From positions 186,001 to 250,000 of the forward strand of contig NZ_JAHTKI010000005.1 in NCBI RefSeq assembly GCF_019145475.1: a stretch of 64,000 nucleotides of DNA. Reading direction: 5' to 3'. Every line of letters begins with the position of its first letter. The stretch's first letter is position 1. Below are positions 52,980 through 62,124 of this stretch, piece by piece. Source of the stretch: Pseudomonas botevensis. Its GTDB lineage: Bacteria > Pseudomonadota > Gammaproteobacteria > Pseudomonadales > Pseudomonadaceae. The translations under genes and the position numbers were made by a program. A model generated the notes under the pieces. It worked only from the letters and a program-made list of their open reading frames with translations, did no database searches and was not told where the DNA came from.

Positions 52980-53777
52980 TTACGAGGCCCACCGAGGCTT
53001 GCGCTTCTGCACGAACGCCATGGTTCCCTCGATTCCCTCAGCCCCCGTCACCGCCGCGCTGAACCACTGCGCCGCGTCATCCAGTAACTGGCTCGAAGGC
53101 TGGGCGGCACTGGCCAGCAGCAGTTTCTTGGTCATGGCATTGGCTTCGGGTGCGCAACACAGAACGTGCTGCAGCACCTCATCCAGGCGTTCGGCCAGGG
53201 TTTGCGGATCCTCCTCGACAAAATGCACCAGCCCCATGCGTCGTGCGTGCGTGCCGTCGAAACGCGCAGCGGTCAGCGCCAGGCGCCGGGTTTCGGTGAG
53301 GCCGATCCGCTGCACCACGAACGGCGCGATCTGCGCCGGCAGCAGGCCGAGGCTGGTTTCCGGCAGGCCGAATTGCGCCTGATGATCGGCGATGGCGATG
53401 TCGCTGACACACGCCAGACCGAACCCGCCGCCAAGCACCGCCCCTTGCAGCACGGTGATCAGCACTTGCGGCGCGTGTTGTGCTTCTTCCAGCAGGGCAC
53501 CGAAGGCGCGGTTCAACTCGCGATAGGCATCGGCGCCCCGGGTGCGGGCGCTGGCCATGTCCTTGATGTCGCCACCGGCGCAGAAGTGCCCGCCGGCGCC
53601 GCTGAGCACCAGTGCGCGCACGCCTCTGTCGTCGCGCGCTGCCGCCAGCACGCTGCGCAGTTCCGCGACCATTTGCAGGCTCATGGCGTTGCGACTGTCG
53701 GGGCGATTGAGGGTGATGTGCAGCACGCCGTTATGGGATTCGAGCAGCAGCGTCTGGCAATCGGGCAGGGGGCTCAT
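52980..53777 (-). CDS. atuE: Isohexenylglutaconyl-CoA hydratase AtuE
   Basis: The 265-residue crotonase (oxyanion-hole segment GAGGHFCAGGDIKDM, LQGAVLGGGFGLACVSDIAIA, PETSLGLLPAQIAPFV) hydrates the carboxylated product in the acyclic terpene route. It overlaps atuD by four bases (ATGA), consistent with one operon. Confidence 0.92.
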   Translation of the reverse strand: MSPLPDCQTLLLESHNGVLHITLNRPDSRNAMSLQMVAELRSVLAAARDDRGVRALVLSGAGGHFCAGGDIKDMASARTRGADAYRELNRAFGALLEEAQHAPQVLITVLQGAVLGGGFGLACVSDIAIADHQAQFGLPETSLGLLPAQIAPFVVQRIGLTETRRLALTAARFDGTHARRMGLVHFVEEDPQTLAERLDEVLQHVLCCAPEANAMTKKLLLASAAQPSSQLLDDAAQWFSAAVTGAEGIEGTMAFVQKRKPRWAS

Positions 53778-54931
53778 TTCTTTTTCCCCGGCAGGATGCC
53801 CATCAGTTTGCAGATGATCCCCAGCATGATTTCGTCGGCGCCGCCGCCAATCGACACCAGCCGCACGTCGCGGTAGGCGCGGGCCACCGGGTTGTCCCAC
53901 ATGAAGCCCATGCCGCCCCAATATTGCAGGCAACTGTCGCTGACTTCGCGGCCGAGGCGCCCGGCCTTGAGCTTGGCCATCGATGCCAGTCGCGTGACGT
54001 CCTGGCCTTTCACGTATTGCTCGGTGGCCTGGTAGACCAGCGCCCGCAGGCATTCGATTTCGGTCTGCAACTCGGCGAGGCGGAAATGGATCACCTGATT
54101 GTCGATCAGCGCGTTACCGAAGGTCTTGCGTTCCTTGCAGTACTCGATGGTGCTGTCGACGCAATATTCCAGGCCCTTGATCATGTTTGCCGCGCCGAAC
54201 AGCCGCTCTTCCTGGAATTGCAGCATCTGCATCATGAAGCCGGCGCCCTCATGGCCGATGCGGTTGCGCTGGGGCACGCGCACGTTGTCGAAAAACACCT
54301 GGGCGGTTTCCGAGCTGCGCATGCCGAGCTTGTCCAGGTGCGAGCTGAGGCTGATGCCGGGGCTGTTCATCGGCACCATGATCAGCGATTTGTTGACGTG
54401 CGGCTTGTCATCGGATGTGTTCGCCAGCAGGCAAATGAAGTCGGCGCTCGGCGAGTTGGTGATCCACATCTTGCTGCCGTTGATCACGTAGTCGTCGCCG
54501 TCCTTGCGCGCGGTGGTTTTCAGTCCGGCGACGTCGGAGCCGGCCCCGACTTCCGAGACGCCGATGCAGCCGACCTGTTCGCCGGTGATCGCCGGACGCA
54601 GGAACTCTTCGCGCAATTCATCGGAGCCGAAGCGGGCAAGGGCGGGGGTACACATGTCGGTCTGCACCCCGATCGACATCGGAATCCCGCCGCAATGAAT
54701 GGTGCCGAATTCTTCGGCGGCGACGATCGAATAGCTGTAGTCGAGGCCCATGCCACCGAACTTTTCCGGTTTGGAGATCCCCAGCAGGCCGAGGTCGCCG
54801 GCCTTGCGGAAGATCTCGTGGATCGGAAAACGCCCGGCCTTTTCCCAGGCCTCGACGTGGGGGTTGATCTCGTGCTCGACGAATTGGCGGACGGTGCGGC
54901 GCAGTGCTTCGTGTTCCGGGGTGACGATCAT
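53774..54931 (-). CDS. atuD: Acyl-CoA dehydrogenase AtuD
   Basis: The 385-residue FAD-dependent dehydrogenase carries family motifs including CIGVSEVGAGSDVAGLKTTA, KMWITNSP and the C-terminal QYWGGMGFMWDNPVARAYRDVRLVSIGGGADEIM. In the atu pathway it oxidises citronellyl-CoA to geranyl-CoA. The start follows GGAGAA. Confidence 0.92.
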   Translation of the reverse strand: MIVTPEHEALRRTVRQFVEHEINPHVEAWEKAGRFPIHEIFRKAGDLGLLGISKPEKFGGMGLDYSYSIVAAEEFGTIHCGGIPMSIGVQTDMCTPALARFGSDELREEFLRPAITGEQVGCIGVSEVGAGSDVAGLKTTARKDGDDYVINGSKMWITNSPSADFICLLANTSDDKPHVNKSLIMVPMNSPGISLSSHLDKLGMRSSETAQVFFDNVRVPQRNRIGHEGAGFMMQMLQFQEERLFGAANMIKGLEYCVDSTIEYCKERKTFGNALIDNQVIHFRLAELQTEIECLRALVYQATEQYVKGQDVTRLASMAKLKAGRLGREVSDSCLQYWGGMGFMWDNPVARAYRDVRLVSIGGGADEIMLGIICKLMGILPGKKK

Positions 54932-54961
54932 TTTTTATTGTTCTCCTGAAATCCGTGGCAG

Positions 54962-56578
54962 TTAGAACCGGCTCACGCCGAAGCTGTTGGGTTGCAGCGC
55001 ACGTACGTCGGCTTCGTGGCACAGGTCCAGCAGATAGCCGAGCAGGGTGCGGGTGTCGCGGGGGTCGATCAGGCCGTCGTCCCACAGGTTGGCACTGCCG
55101 TAGAGAGCGGTGGACTGGCTGTCGAGCTTCTGCGCGGTGACCTGTTCCAGCATGTCGAGCATTTTCGGGTCGGGCTCCAGGCCATCCTTGAGCTGCCTGG
55201 CTTCGGTGACGATGCGCAATACCTTGCCGGCCTGGGCGCCGCCCATGACGGCGGTGCGGCTGTTGGGCCAGGCGAAGATGAATCGCGGATCGAGGCCGCG
55301 TCCGCACATCGCATAGTTGCCGGCGCCATAGGAGCCGCCCACGACGATGGTCAGTTTCGGCACCCGGGCGTTGGCCACCGCTTGAATCAGTTTCGAGCCG
55401 TGCTTGATCACGCCTTGTTGTTCTGACTCGGTGCCGACCATGAACCCGGTGGTGTTGTGGAAAAACAGCAGCGGCGTCTGGCTCTGGTCGCAGAGCTGAA
55501 TGAACTGCGCCGCCTTGCTCGCGCCATTGGGGGTGATCGGGCCGTTGTTGCCGATGAAGCCGCAGGCCCGACCGTGGATTTTCAGGTGGCCGCACAGGGT
55601 CTGTTGATCGAACTCGCCCTTGAACTCCAGAAAGCGTGATTCGTCGGCGATCCGTGCAATGATTTCGCGTGCGTCGTAGGGCTTTTTCGGATCGTCGGGA
55701 ATCAGCCCGAGCAATTCGTCGATGGGGTAGAGCGGTTCTTTATATTGTGGCTCGGGCAACCACGGCAGTTGCTCGTTCCAGTTCAACAGGCTGACGATTT
55801 CCCGTACCTGACGCACGCCGTCGGCATCGTTCTCGGCCAGGTATTCGGCGGTGCCGGCCACCTGCGCGTGCATTTCGGCGCCGCCCAGTTCTTCATCGGT
55901 GGCGACTTCGCCGGTGGCGGCCTTGAGCAGCGGCGGGCCGGCCAGGAACAGCTTGGCCTTGCCGCGCACCACCACCACGTAATCCGACAGCCCCGGCTGA
56001 TAGGCGCCGCCAGCGGTGGCCGAACCATGTACCACGGTGATTTGCGGCAGGCCCATGGCGGACATCCGCGCCTGATTGGCAAAGCTGCGCGCGCCTTCGA
56101 CGAAAATCTCCGCCGCGTAGTTGAGGTTGGCGCCGCCGCTTTCGGCGAGGGTAATGACCGGCAGTTTGTTTTCCTGGGCGATCTGTTGCAGGCGCAGGGA
56201 TTTTTTCAGGCCGGCGGGCGAGATGGTCCCGCCCTTGATCGCGCTGTTGTTCGCCACCACCAGCGCCCGCACGCCGGACACGTAGCCGATACCGGCGATC
56301 AAGCCTCCACCGGCAGCGCTGCCGTCCTTGTCGTCATGCAACTTGTAACCGGCGAGGCTGGCGAGTTCCAAGAAGGGCGAGCCGGGGTCTAGCAGCAGGT
56401 TCAGACGCTCGCGAGGCAGCAGTTGGCCGCGCTTGTCGAATTTCGGTTTGGCTTCGGCGGCTTTGTTCAGCAGGTTCTGCTCGAGTTGCTGCACATGCTC
56501 GATGGCCGCGAGCATCGCCGCGCGATTGCGGGCAAACGTTTCGCTGTGGGGATCGAGTTGGGACTGGATCTGCGGCAT
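54962..56578 (-). CDS. atuC: Geranyl-CoA carboxylase carboxyltransferase AtuC
   Basis: This 538-residue carboxyltransferase beta chain, of the length expected for AtuC, has two crotonase-like halves. It shows GRLLP-like RERLNLLLDPGSPFLELASLAG, LAESGGANL, HGSATAGGAYQPGLSDYVVVVRGKAKLFLAGPPLLKAATGE and FGGSYGAGNYAMCGRGLDPRF. Its ribosome site AGGAG overlaps the end of atuB. It needs AtuF for biotin. Confidence 0.93.
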   Translation of the reverse strand: MPQIQSQLDPHSETFARNRAAMLAAIEHVQQLEQNLLNKAAEAKPKFDKRGQLLPRERLNLLLDPGSPFLELASLAGYKLHDDKDGSAAGGGLIAGIGYVSGVRALVVANNSAIKGGTISPAGLKKSLRLQQIAQENKLPVITLAESGGANLNYAAEIFVEGARSFANQARMSAMGLPQITVVHGSATAGGAYQPGLSDYVVVVRGKAKLFLAGPPLLKAATGEVATDEELGGAEMHAQVAGTAEYLAENDADGVRQVREIVSLLNWNEQLPWLPEPQYKEPLYPIDELLGLIPDDPKKPYDAREIIARIADESRFLEFKGEFDQQTLCGHLKIHGRACGFIGNNGPITPNGASKAAQFIQLCDQSQTPLLFFHNTTGFMVGTESEQQGVIKHGSKLIQAVANARVPKLTIVVGGSYGAGNYAMCGRGLDPRFIFAWPNSRTAVMGGAQAGKVLRIVTEARQLKDGLEPDPKMLDMLEQVTAQKLDSQSTALYGSANLWDDGLIDPRDTRTLLGYLLDLCHEADVRALQPNSFGVSRF

Positions 56579-56581
56579 GGC

Positions 56582-57451
56582 TTACTCCTTGTCCTTGAGC
56601 ACGTCCGGCAAAAACGCGCGGTGGAAACCGTTGAACGATTCGCTGTGGGTCGCCTTGTGCAGCGGCCAGGCGCGACTGCCGAGACTCGCCGCGCCGTCGA
56701 TGCGCAAGGTGCTGCCGCTGATGAATGCCGCCGCCGGGCTGAGCAGAAACACGATGGCCGCGCTGACCTCCGACTCGGTGCCGATGCGCTTGAGCGGCAC
56801 CTGTTCGCGCAGGGTCGGGATCACCGCTTTGAATGCGCCTTCGTAAGTGTCCATGCCACTGGAGGCGATCCATCCCGGCGCCACCGCGTTGACCCGCACT
56901 CCCGCATGGCCCCACTCGAATGCGGCGGTCTTGGTGAAGTTGTCCATACCCGAGCGTGCGGCGCCGGAATGGCCCATGCCGGGCATGCCGCCCCACATGT
57001 CGGCGAGCATGTTGACGATGTTGCCGCCGTGTTTGCTCATGGATTGGTTGAACACTTCCCGGGCCATCAGGAAGCCGCCGACCAGATTGGTGCGCAGCAC
57101 GGTTTCGAAACCTTTCTGATTGATCGACGCCAACGGCGACGGATACTGGCCGCCGGCATTGTTGACCAGGCCGTGGATGGGCCCGTGCTCGTGGATCAGC
57201 TCGGCAACCAGTTGCTTCACGGCTTCTTCATCGCGAATGTCGCAGGCCTTCCAGTACGCGCGACCACCGTCCTCGGCAATTTCGGCGGCGACCCGCTGGA
57301 GCTTTTCCGCTTTGCGCCCGACCAGCACCACGGTGGCCCCGAGCGCCGCCAGTTCATGGGCGGTACACCGGCCGATGCCGCTGCCGCCACCGGTGACGAT
57401 GAGAGTCTGGCCGCTGAACAGATCGGCTCGGAAAATCGATTCATACGCCAT
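56582..57451 (-). CDS. atuB: Short-chain dehydrogenase AtuB
   Basis: The 289-residue Rossmann oxidoreductase has the glycine motif TGGGSGIGR, NNAGGQYPSPL, and a C-terminal substrate lid. The position of the usual YxxxK is taken by SGAARSGMDNF, that is, Ser-Gly-Ala-Ala-Arg where most family members have Tyr-x-x-x-Lys. ATG 57451 is better spaced from GAGG than ATG 57460. AtuB is thought to act on terpene alcohol or hydroxyacyl-CoA intermediates. Confidence 0.88.
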   Translation of the reverse strand: MAYESIFRADLFSGQTLIVTGGGSGIGRCTAHELAALGATVVLVGRKAEKLQRVAAEIAEDGGRAYWKACDIRDEEAVKQLVAELIHEHGPIHGLVNNAGGQYPSPLASINQKGFETVLRTNLVGGFLMAREVFNQSMSKHGGNIVNMLADMWGGMPGMGHSGAARSGMDNFTKTAAFEWGHAGVRVNAVAPGWIASSGMDTYEGAFKAVIPTLREQVPLKRIGTESEVSAAIVFLLSPAAAFISGSTLRIDGAASLGSRAWPLHKATHSESFNGFHRAFLPDVLKDKE

Positions 57452-57463
57452 GCTGGCCATCCT

Positions 57464-59254
57464 CTAGTCGAACTGTTCGGCGATGCTCTGCGGCACCGGG
57501 ATCTGGATTTCCAGCAGTTGCTGGGCGAAAGCCTTGCCTTGCGGATCGATGCGCAGACTGGCCACGCCACCGCCGCCGAGGGCGTTTTCCAGGAGGAAAT
57601 TCAGGCTGTGGGTGCCGGGCAGATACCAGCGCTCGACCCGCCCGTGGAGCGGGTCGAGGACGTGGCGCATCCAGTCGACGACCACCGCCGGGGTCAGCGC
57701 TTCGGCGATCCACGGCAAGTATTCCGGCCGCCGTGGCATCACCCCGATGTTGCTGTGATTACCCTTGTCGCCAGAGCGTGCCACGGCCAGTTTCACCAGG
57801 GCCACGCTGGCGTCGGCGCGACCGTGGGGCTTGGGCGGTTCATGGGGCAGGGGCAGCTCCTGGCTGTCGAGCGCGGCAGCGTCGGGGAGGGTGAAGGGAT
57901 GGTGCTCACCGGCGATGTCGATGTGCAGGGTGCAGGCGCTTTTGTCGACGAGGAACGAGAACAGCCGGATCAGCGGATACACCGTTGGCCGGCCGCCGAC
58001 GATTCCGGTCAGTCCCGGGGCCATGCCGGTGGCGGCCTGGGCGATTTCCCGGGAGAACAGGATCAGCGCCTGCCTGTGCGGATGACGGACCGCCAGTTTG
58101 ATCACCACTTCACGGCTGTCGCGACGCTGGCCGTGGGGGCCGTAGGTGGCTTCGCTGCCGAGCAGTTCGATGTGGGTTTCGCTGTAGGGTCCCCAGCCGC
58201 GCTGTTCAAGCATTTCCGAGGTTTTGCCGAGGATCGCCTGACTGACACGCCGGGCCTTGTCCACCGCATCGATGCCGGCGATCAGGCAACTGGCGGAGCA
58301 GCGAAAACCGTCCGGATACGTGGCGCTGACCTTGTATTTGTCGCTGGGCGGCAGGCCTTTGGCGCCGTGGACCCGTACGGCATTCAGGCCTTGTTGCTGA
58401 AGTTTGACCTGGCTGAAATCGCACACCACATCAGGCAACAGATACGCCTGGGGATCGCCGATTTCATACAGCATCTGTTCGCCGACTGTCAGCGGTGTGA
58501 CCAGCCCGCCCGAGCCTTCGGGCTTGCTGACGATGAAGTGGCCGTCGGCGCTGACCTCGACGATCGGGAAGCCGATGTGCTCATAGTCCGGGACGTCACG
58601 CCAGTCGGTGAAGTTGCCGCCGGTGCATTGTGCGCCGCATTCGATGATGTGCCCGGCCAGGGCGGCCTGGGCGAGTTTGTCGAAGTCGTGCCATGACCAG
58701 CCGAATTCATGCACCAGCGCGGCGCTGACCACTGCGCTGTCGACCACCCGCCCGGTGATGACGATGTCGGCACCCAGGCGCAGGGCCTCGACGATGCCCG
58801 GCGCGCCGAGGTAGGCGTTGGTCGAAACGCACACCGGCGGCAACGGGGCGCCGCTGAACATTTCCGTGATGCCTTGATTGGCGAGTTGTTTGAGTTGCGG
58901 TTGCAGGTCGTCGCCCAGCAGCACGGCGATTTTCAGGTCAATCCCGGCCGCGTCGCAGGCCGCTTGCAAGGCGGCGGCGCAGGCCTGTGGATTGACTCCG
59001 CCGGCGTTGCTGATGACGCGGATGCGTTGCTCGGCCAGTTGCGGCAGCAGGGGCGTGAGGACGTCGATGAAGTCGCTGGCGAATCCGGTCCGGGGATCTT
59101 TCATCCGGGCGCCGGCCATGATCGACAGGGTGATTTCCGCCAGGTAGTCGAACACCAGATAGTCCAGTCGACCGGCGTCCACCAGTTGCGCGGCAGCGGT
59201 CGAGGTATCACCCCAGAATGCACTGGCGCATCCGATGCGCACGGTAGTTGGCAT
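57464..59254 (-). CDS. atuA: Acyclic terpene utilisation protein AtuA
   Basis: The 596-residue protein belongs to the AtuA (DUF1446) family. It shows [46 protein letters not shown], a C-terminal region ([18 protein letters not shown]) and [18 protein letters not shown]. Its reaction is not firmly known. ATG 59254 has GGAG upstream; the frame extends 18 codons into the operator region. It heads the atuABCDEF operon, divergent from atuR. Confidence 0.94.
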   Translation of the reverse strand: MPTTVRIGCASAFWGDTSTAAAQLVDAGRLDYLVFDYLAEITLSIMAGARMKDPRTGFASDFIDVLTPLLPQLAEQRIRVISNAGGVNPQACAAALQAACDAAGIDLKIAVLLGDDLQPQLKQLANQGITEMFSGAPLPPVCVSTNAYLGAPGIVEALRLGADIVITGRVVDSAVVSAALVHEFGWSWHDFDKLAQAALAGHIIECGAQCTGGNFTDWRDVPDYEHIGFPIVEVSADGHFIVSKPEGSGGLVTPLTVGEQMLYEIGDPQAYLLPDVVCDFSQVKLQQQGLNAVRVHGAKGLPPSDKYKVSATYPDGFRCSASCLIAGIDAVDKARRVSQAILGKTSEMLEQRGWGPYSETHIELLGSEATYGPHGQRRDSREVVIKLAVRHPHRQALILFSREIAQAATGMAPGLTGIVGGRPTVYPLIRLFSFLVDKSACTLHIDIAGEHHPFTLPDAAALDSQELPLPHEPPKPHGRADASVALVKLAVARSGDKGNHSNIGVMPRRPEYLPWIAEALTPAVVVDWMRHVLDPLHGRVERWYLPGTHSLNFLLENALGGGGVASLRIDPQGKAFAQQLLEIQIPVPQSIAEQFD

Positions 59255-59299
59255 TTTTATCTCCGACACAGGCACCTCCGACAGAAGTGCTTCGAGACT

Positions 59300-59361
59300 A
59301 CCAAGCAAGCGCTTGGTTTGTAAACGACTGAAATAATCTTCTGCCCGAGCGCTTGCTTGGT
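59300..59361. promoter_or_regulatory. Paired AtuR operators
   Basis: ACCAAGCAAGCGCT occurs at 59300-59313 and again inverted at 59348-59361, centres 48 bp apart. The first copy continues into TGG, giving a CCAAGC-N4-GCTTGG palindrome. The atuA-atuR intergenic location and the repeat design fit a TetR dimer regulator of both genes. Confidence 0.7.
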
Positions 59362-59441
59362 TACCGGCGGCGGCTTAAATTGCCCGCGCAACCCTGCGGT
59401 TTCAGGGGAGCAGCCGACTGATCGACTGTAGGAGAGAACGG

Positions 59442-60065
59442 GTGGACGAGCAAAAAGCCCTGGGGGTGATGCGTGAACTGGTCGATGCCGGTCAGTTGAC
59501 CGATCCGGAGAGCGCTCGCGGCAAGTTGCTCCAGGTGGCGGCGCACCTGTTCCGCAACAAGGGCTATGAACGCACCACCGTGCGCGATCTGGCGGGAGCG
59601 GTGGGGATTCAGTCGGGGAGCATTTTTCATCACTTCAAGAGCAAGGATGAAATCCTTCGTGCCGTGATGGAAGAAACCATCCGTTACAACACCGCGCTGA
59701 TGCGCGCCTCACTGGCCGAAGCAACCAGCGTGCGCGAGCGGGTGCTGGCGCTGATCCGTTGCGAATTGCAGTCGATCATGGGCGGCAGCGGCGAGGCGAT
59801 GGCGGTGCTGGTGTATGAGTGGCGCTCGTTGTCCGAGGAAGGCCAGGCCCGGGTGCTGGCGCTGCGCGATATCTATGAAGACATCTGGCTGCAGGTGCTG
59901 GGCGAGGCCAGGGACGCCGGGTTTATTCGCGGTGATGTGTTCATCACCCGACGCTTCCTCACCGGGGCGTTGTCCTGGACCACCACCTGGTTCCGTGCCG
60001 GCGGCAATCTGAGCCTCGATCAATTGGCCGATGAAGCGCTGATTCTGGTGCTTGAAGAACGCTGA
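59442..60065 (+). CDS. atuR: TetR-family repressor AtuR
   Basis: This 207-residue regulator has a helix-turn-helix at residues about 27-72 (GKLLQVAAHLFRNKGYERTTVRDLAGAVGIQSGSIFHHFKSKDEIL). A ligand-binding domain follows. The start is GTG 59442 behind AGGAGAG. It is divergent from atuA with two inverted operator copies between, matching the P. aeruginosa atuR arrangement. Confidence 0.9.
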   Translation: MDEQKALGVMRELVDAGQLTDPESARGKLLQVAAHLFRNKGYERTTVRDLAGAVGIQSGSIFHHFKSKDEILRAVMEETIRYNTALMRASLAEATSVRERVLALIRCELQSIMGGSGEAMAVLVYEWRSLSEEGQARVLALRDIYEDIWLQVLGEARDAGFIRGDVFITRRFLTGALSWTTTWFRAGGNLSLDQLADEALILVLEER

Positions 60066-60156
60066 ATGCTTTCTATTGGTTCGTGAAACTGGCTAACTGG
60101 GCGAAACCGCCTAGCTTGAATGCATGGATCGGTAATTTTTCGGGGAGTGGGGTGTT

Positions 60157-60954
60157 TTGAAGTCTTCACCAATTCGGACGGCCGCAGGGCTGATGTTCGT
60201 AGCGCTGGCTGCATTTTGGGTTTTGCCCGCTCAGTCGGCGCAGTTGGTCCGGGTGGGGGCGGCGCATTTCCCGCCTTACACCATTCGCCCGGAAAACGGC
60301 GCCGATACCGGTCTGCTGCCGGAACTGGTCGCCGCCCTGAACCGCTTGCAGAGCGACTATCAGTTCGTGCTGGTGCCCACCTCGATTCCCCGGCGATTCG
60401 GTGACTTCAAGGATGGTCGCACGGACATGGCGATCTTCGAGAACCCGGACTGGGGCTGGAAGGACATTCCCCACACCACCGTCGACATGGGGCTGGAAGA
60501 CGCGGAGATCTTTGTCGCGCAAAGTGAGCCCGGTCGTCAGCAAAGCTACTTCGCCGACCTCACCGGCAAGCGCCTGGCCCTGTTCAGTGGTTATCACTAT
60601 GAATTCGCCAACTTCAACGCCGATCCGAAATTCCTCGCGCAAAACTACAACGCCACGCTGACCTATTCCCACGACAGCAACCTGTTGATGGTGTTGCGCG
60701 GGCGGGCCGATATCGCGCTGGTGACCCGCTCTTATCTGAGCGATTACCTGCTGCGTAACCAGAAGGTGAGCAGTGAGTTGCTGGTTTCGCAGCGCATCGA
60801 CCAGATCTATCACCACTACGCGATTTTGCGCCCGACCGCACCGATCACCGGCGACGCGTTCAGCAAGTTGCTGCAAGGCCTGCGTGACAACGGCGAGCTG
60901 CTGAAGATCTTCGATCCGTACAAGATTGCCGTGGTGCCGGTGTCGCAACACTGA
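60157..60954 (+). CDS. Periplasmic solute-binding protein (SBP_bac_3)
   Basis: The 265-residue single-domain amino-acid-type binding protein has a signal peptide (MKSSPIRTAAGLMFVALAAFWVLPAQSA) and ends KIFDPYKIAVVPVSQH. The start is TTG 60157 with a GGGAG-rich ribosome site; ATG 60193 would cut into the signal peptide. It has no ABC permease neighbour, so it may be a sensor-like or orphan receptor. Ligand unknown. Confidence 0.85.
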   Translation: MKSSPIRTAAGLMFVALAAFWVLPAQSAQLVRVGAAHFPPYTIRPENGADTGLLPELVAALNRLQSDYQFVLVPTSIPRRFGDFKDGRTDMAIFENPDWGWKDIPHTTVDMGLEDAEIFVAQSEPGRQQSYFADLTGKRLALFSGYHYEFANFNADPKFLAQNYNATLTYSHDSNLLMVLRGRADIALVTRSYLSDYLLRNQKVSSELLVSQRIDQIYHHYAILRPTAPITGDAFSKLLQGLRDNGELLKIFDPYKIAVVPVSQH

Positions 60955-60977
60955 CCGGCGCATTTTGGCGCACGGGC

Positions 60978-61001
60978 TAAATTTCCCCGCCCGGCTCACG
61001 T
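60978..61001 (+). promoter_or_regulatory. PvdS-type promoter of the acetyltransferase gene
   Basis: TAAAT (60978-60982) and CGT (60999-61001) are exactly 16 bp apart, the iron-starvation box recognised by PvdS. The leader to the ATG at 61042 is about 35 nt. Confidence 0.8.
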
Positions 61002-61041
61002 TCCATCGTTGAACTGTCGACGATTATCGTGAGCCCGACCC

Positions 61042-62055
61042 ATGTCCAATCTGAATGACCTGACTGCCCTGGCCTTGCCCACGGGCAGCGAACTGATAGC
61101 CGATGCCACCGAAAGCCGTTTGAGCCTGAGTCTGGACGGGCAACCGCTGATTCGCCTGCGGCTCGATCGTGAGGCCCAGGGGCCGATCCAGATCGATGAG
61201 CGCTTCGCCCTGCCACCCGGCCAGGCGTTGTGGGCGGCCTGTTACTGGTTGTTTGCCCGCGATCCGGCGCGCCAGCAGTTGATCTGGCAGCTGGATCAGC
61301 CACCCACCGAAGCCTTGCTCAGCGGATTGCTGGTGAGCACCGAAGTGGCGGGTGAATATCGCTGCGAGCGCGGTCTGTTCTGGCAACTGCCGCAACCGTG
61401 GCTGGGCACTTCGCTGACCGGCAGCTATCCGCAGCAAATGGTCATCAGTAATGGCAAACGCCATCCGCTGCGTCCGGTCAAGCCGCGCGGCGAGGTCTAC
61501 CGGCGTTTCGATGCGCGGCTCGGCGCATGGATTTCCCTGCGCACGGTGGAGCTCGAAGAGGATCTGCCGCGTTTCAACCGTTGGCAGAACAGCCCGCGCG
61601 TTGCCAGTTTCTGGCAGGAGGAGGGCAGTCTCGAACAGCATCGCGAATACCTGAGCAAACTCGACGCCGACCCGCACACCCTGACCCTGATCGGTTGTTT
61701 CGACGATCAGCCGTTTGCCTATTTCGAAGCGTACTGGGCCAAGGAAGATCGCATCGCGCCGTTCTACGACGCCGACAATTACGATCGCGGTATTCACATG
61801 CTGGTGGGCGAAGAAGACCATCGTGGCCCGCATAAAGTGGCGAGCTGGCTGTCGGCGTTGGTGCATTACCTGTTTCTGGATGATCCGCGCACCCAGCGCG
61901 TGGTCGCCGAACCGCGCGCCGACAACGCGAAGATGATCGGCCACATGCACAACCAGTGCTTCCACTGTGAAAAGGAATTCGACTTCCCGCACAAGCGCGC
62001 GGCGCTGATGATTCTGGGGCGTGAGCGGTTCTTCGATCGGTGCAAGCTGGCCTGA
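61042..62055 (+). CDS. IucB/AlcB-like siderophore acetyltransferase
   Basis: The 337-residue protein has a unique N-terminal half and a C-terminal GNAT domain of the siderophore acetylase type. The motifs are FNRWQNSPRVASFWQEEGSLEQHREYL, FAYFEAYWAKEDRIAPFY, HKVASWLSALVHYLFLDDPRTQRVVAEPRADNAKMIGHMHNQCF. Such enzymes acetylate hydroxy-ornithine or hydroxy-lysine. The PvdS promoter upstream and pvdS next door argue for a role in pyoverdine, for example making acetyl-hydroxyornithine (PvdYII-like). This link is an inference. Confidence 0.85.
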   Translation: MSNLNDLTALALPTGSELIADATESRLSLSLDGQPLIRLRLDREAQGPIQIDERFALPPGQALWAACYWLFARDPARQQLIWQLDQPPTEALLSGLLVSTEVAGEYRCERGLFWQLPQPWLGTSLTGSYPQQMVISNGKRHPLRPVKPRGEVYRRFDARLGAWISLRTVELEEDLPRFNRWQNSPRVASFWQEEGSLEQHREYLSKLDADPHTLTLIGCFDDQPFAYFEAYWAKEDRIAPFYDADNYDRGIHMLVGEEDHRGPHKVASWLSALVHYLFLDDPRTQRVVAEPRADNAKMIGHMHNQCFHCEKEFDFPHKRAALMILGRERFFDRCKLA

Positions 62056-62068
62056 TAACGCATCAGGC

Positions 62069-62107
62069 AAAAAAAAGATCGCAGCCTGCAAAGGCTGCGA
62101 TCTTTTT
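62069..62107. terminator. Bidirectional terminator
   Basis: AAAAAAGATCGCAGCC and GGCTGCGATCTTTTT pair around TGCAAA between the convergent acetyltransferase gene and pvdS. Confidence 0.95.
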
Positions 62108-62124
62108 GTGTGCGTGGCGCGGGG

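Noticed and set aside
50969..57451. Reading the carboxylase cluster as liu (leucine degradation)
   Set aside because: The presence of atuA, the atuABCDEF order and the divergent TetR gene fit atu; liu has a MerR-type regulator and a different order.
56423..58696. 757-codon open frame antisense to atuA, atuB and atuC
   Set aside because: It spans three clear genes on the other strand, and its sequence is rich in Gly, Ala, His and Gln as shadow frames are.
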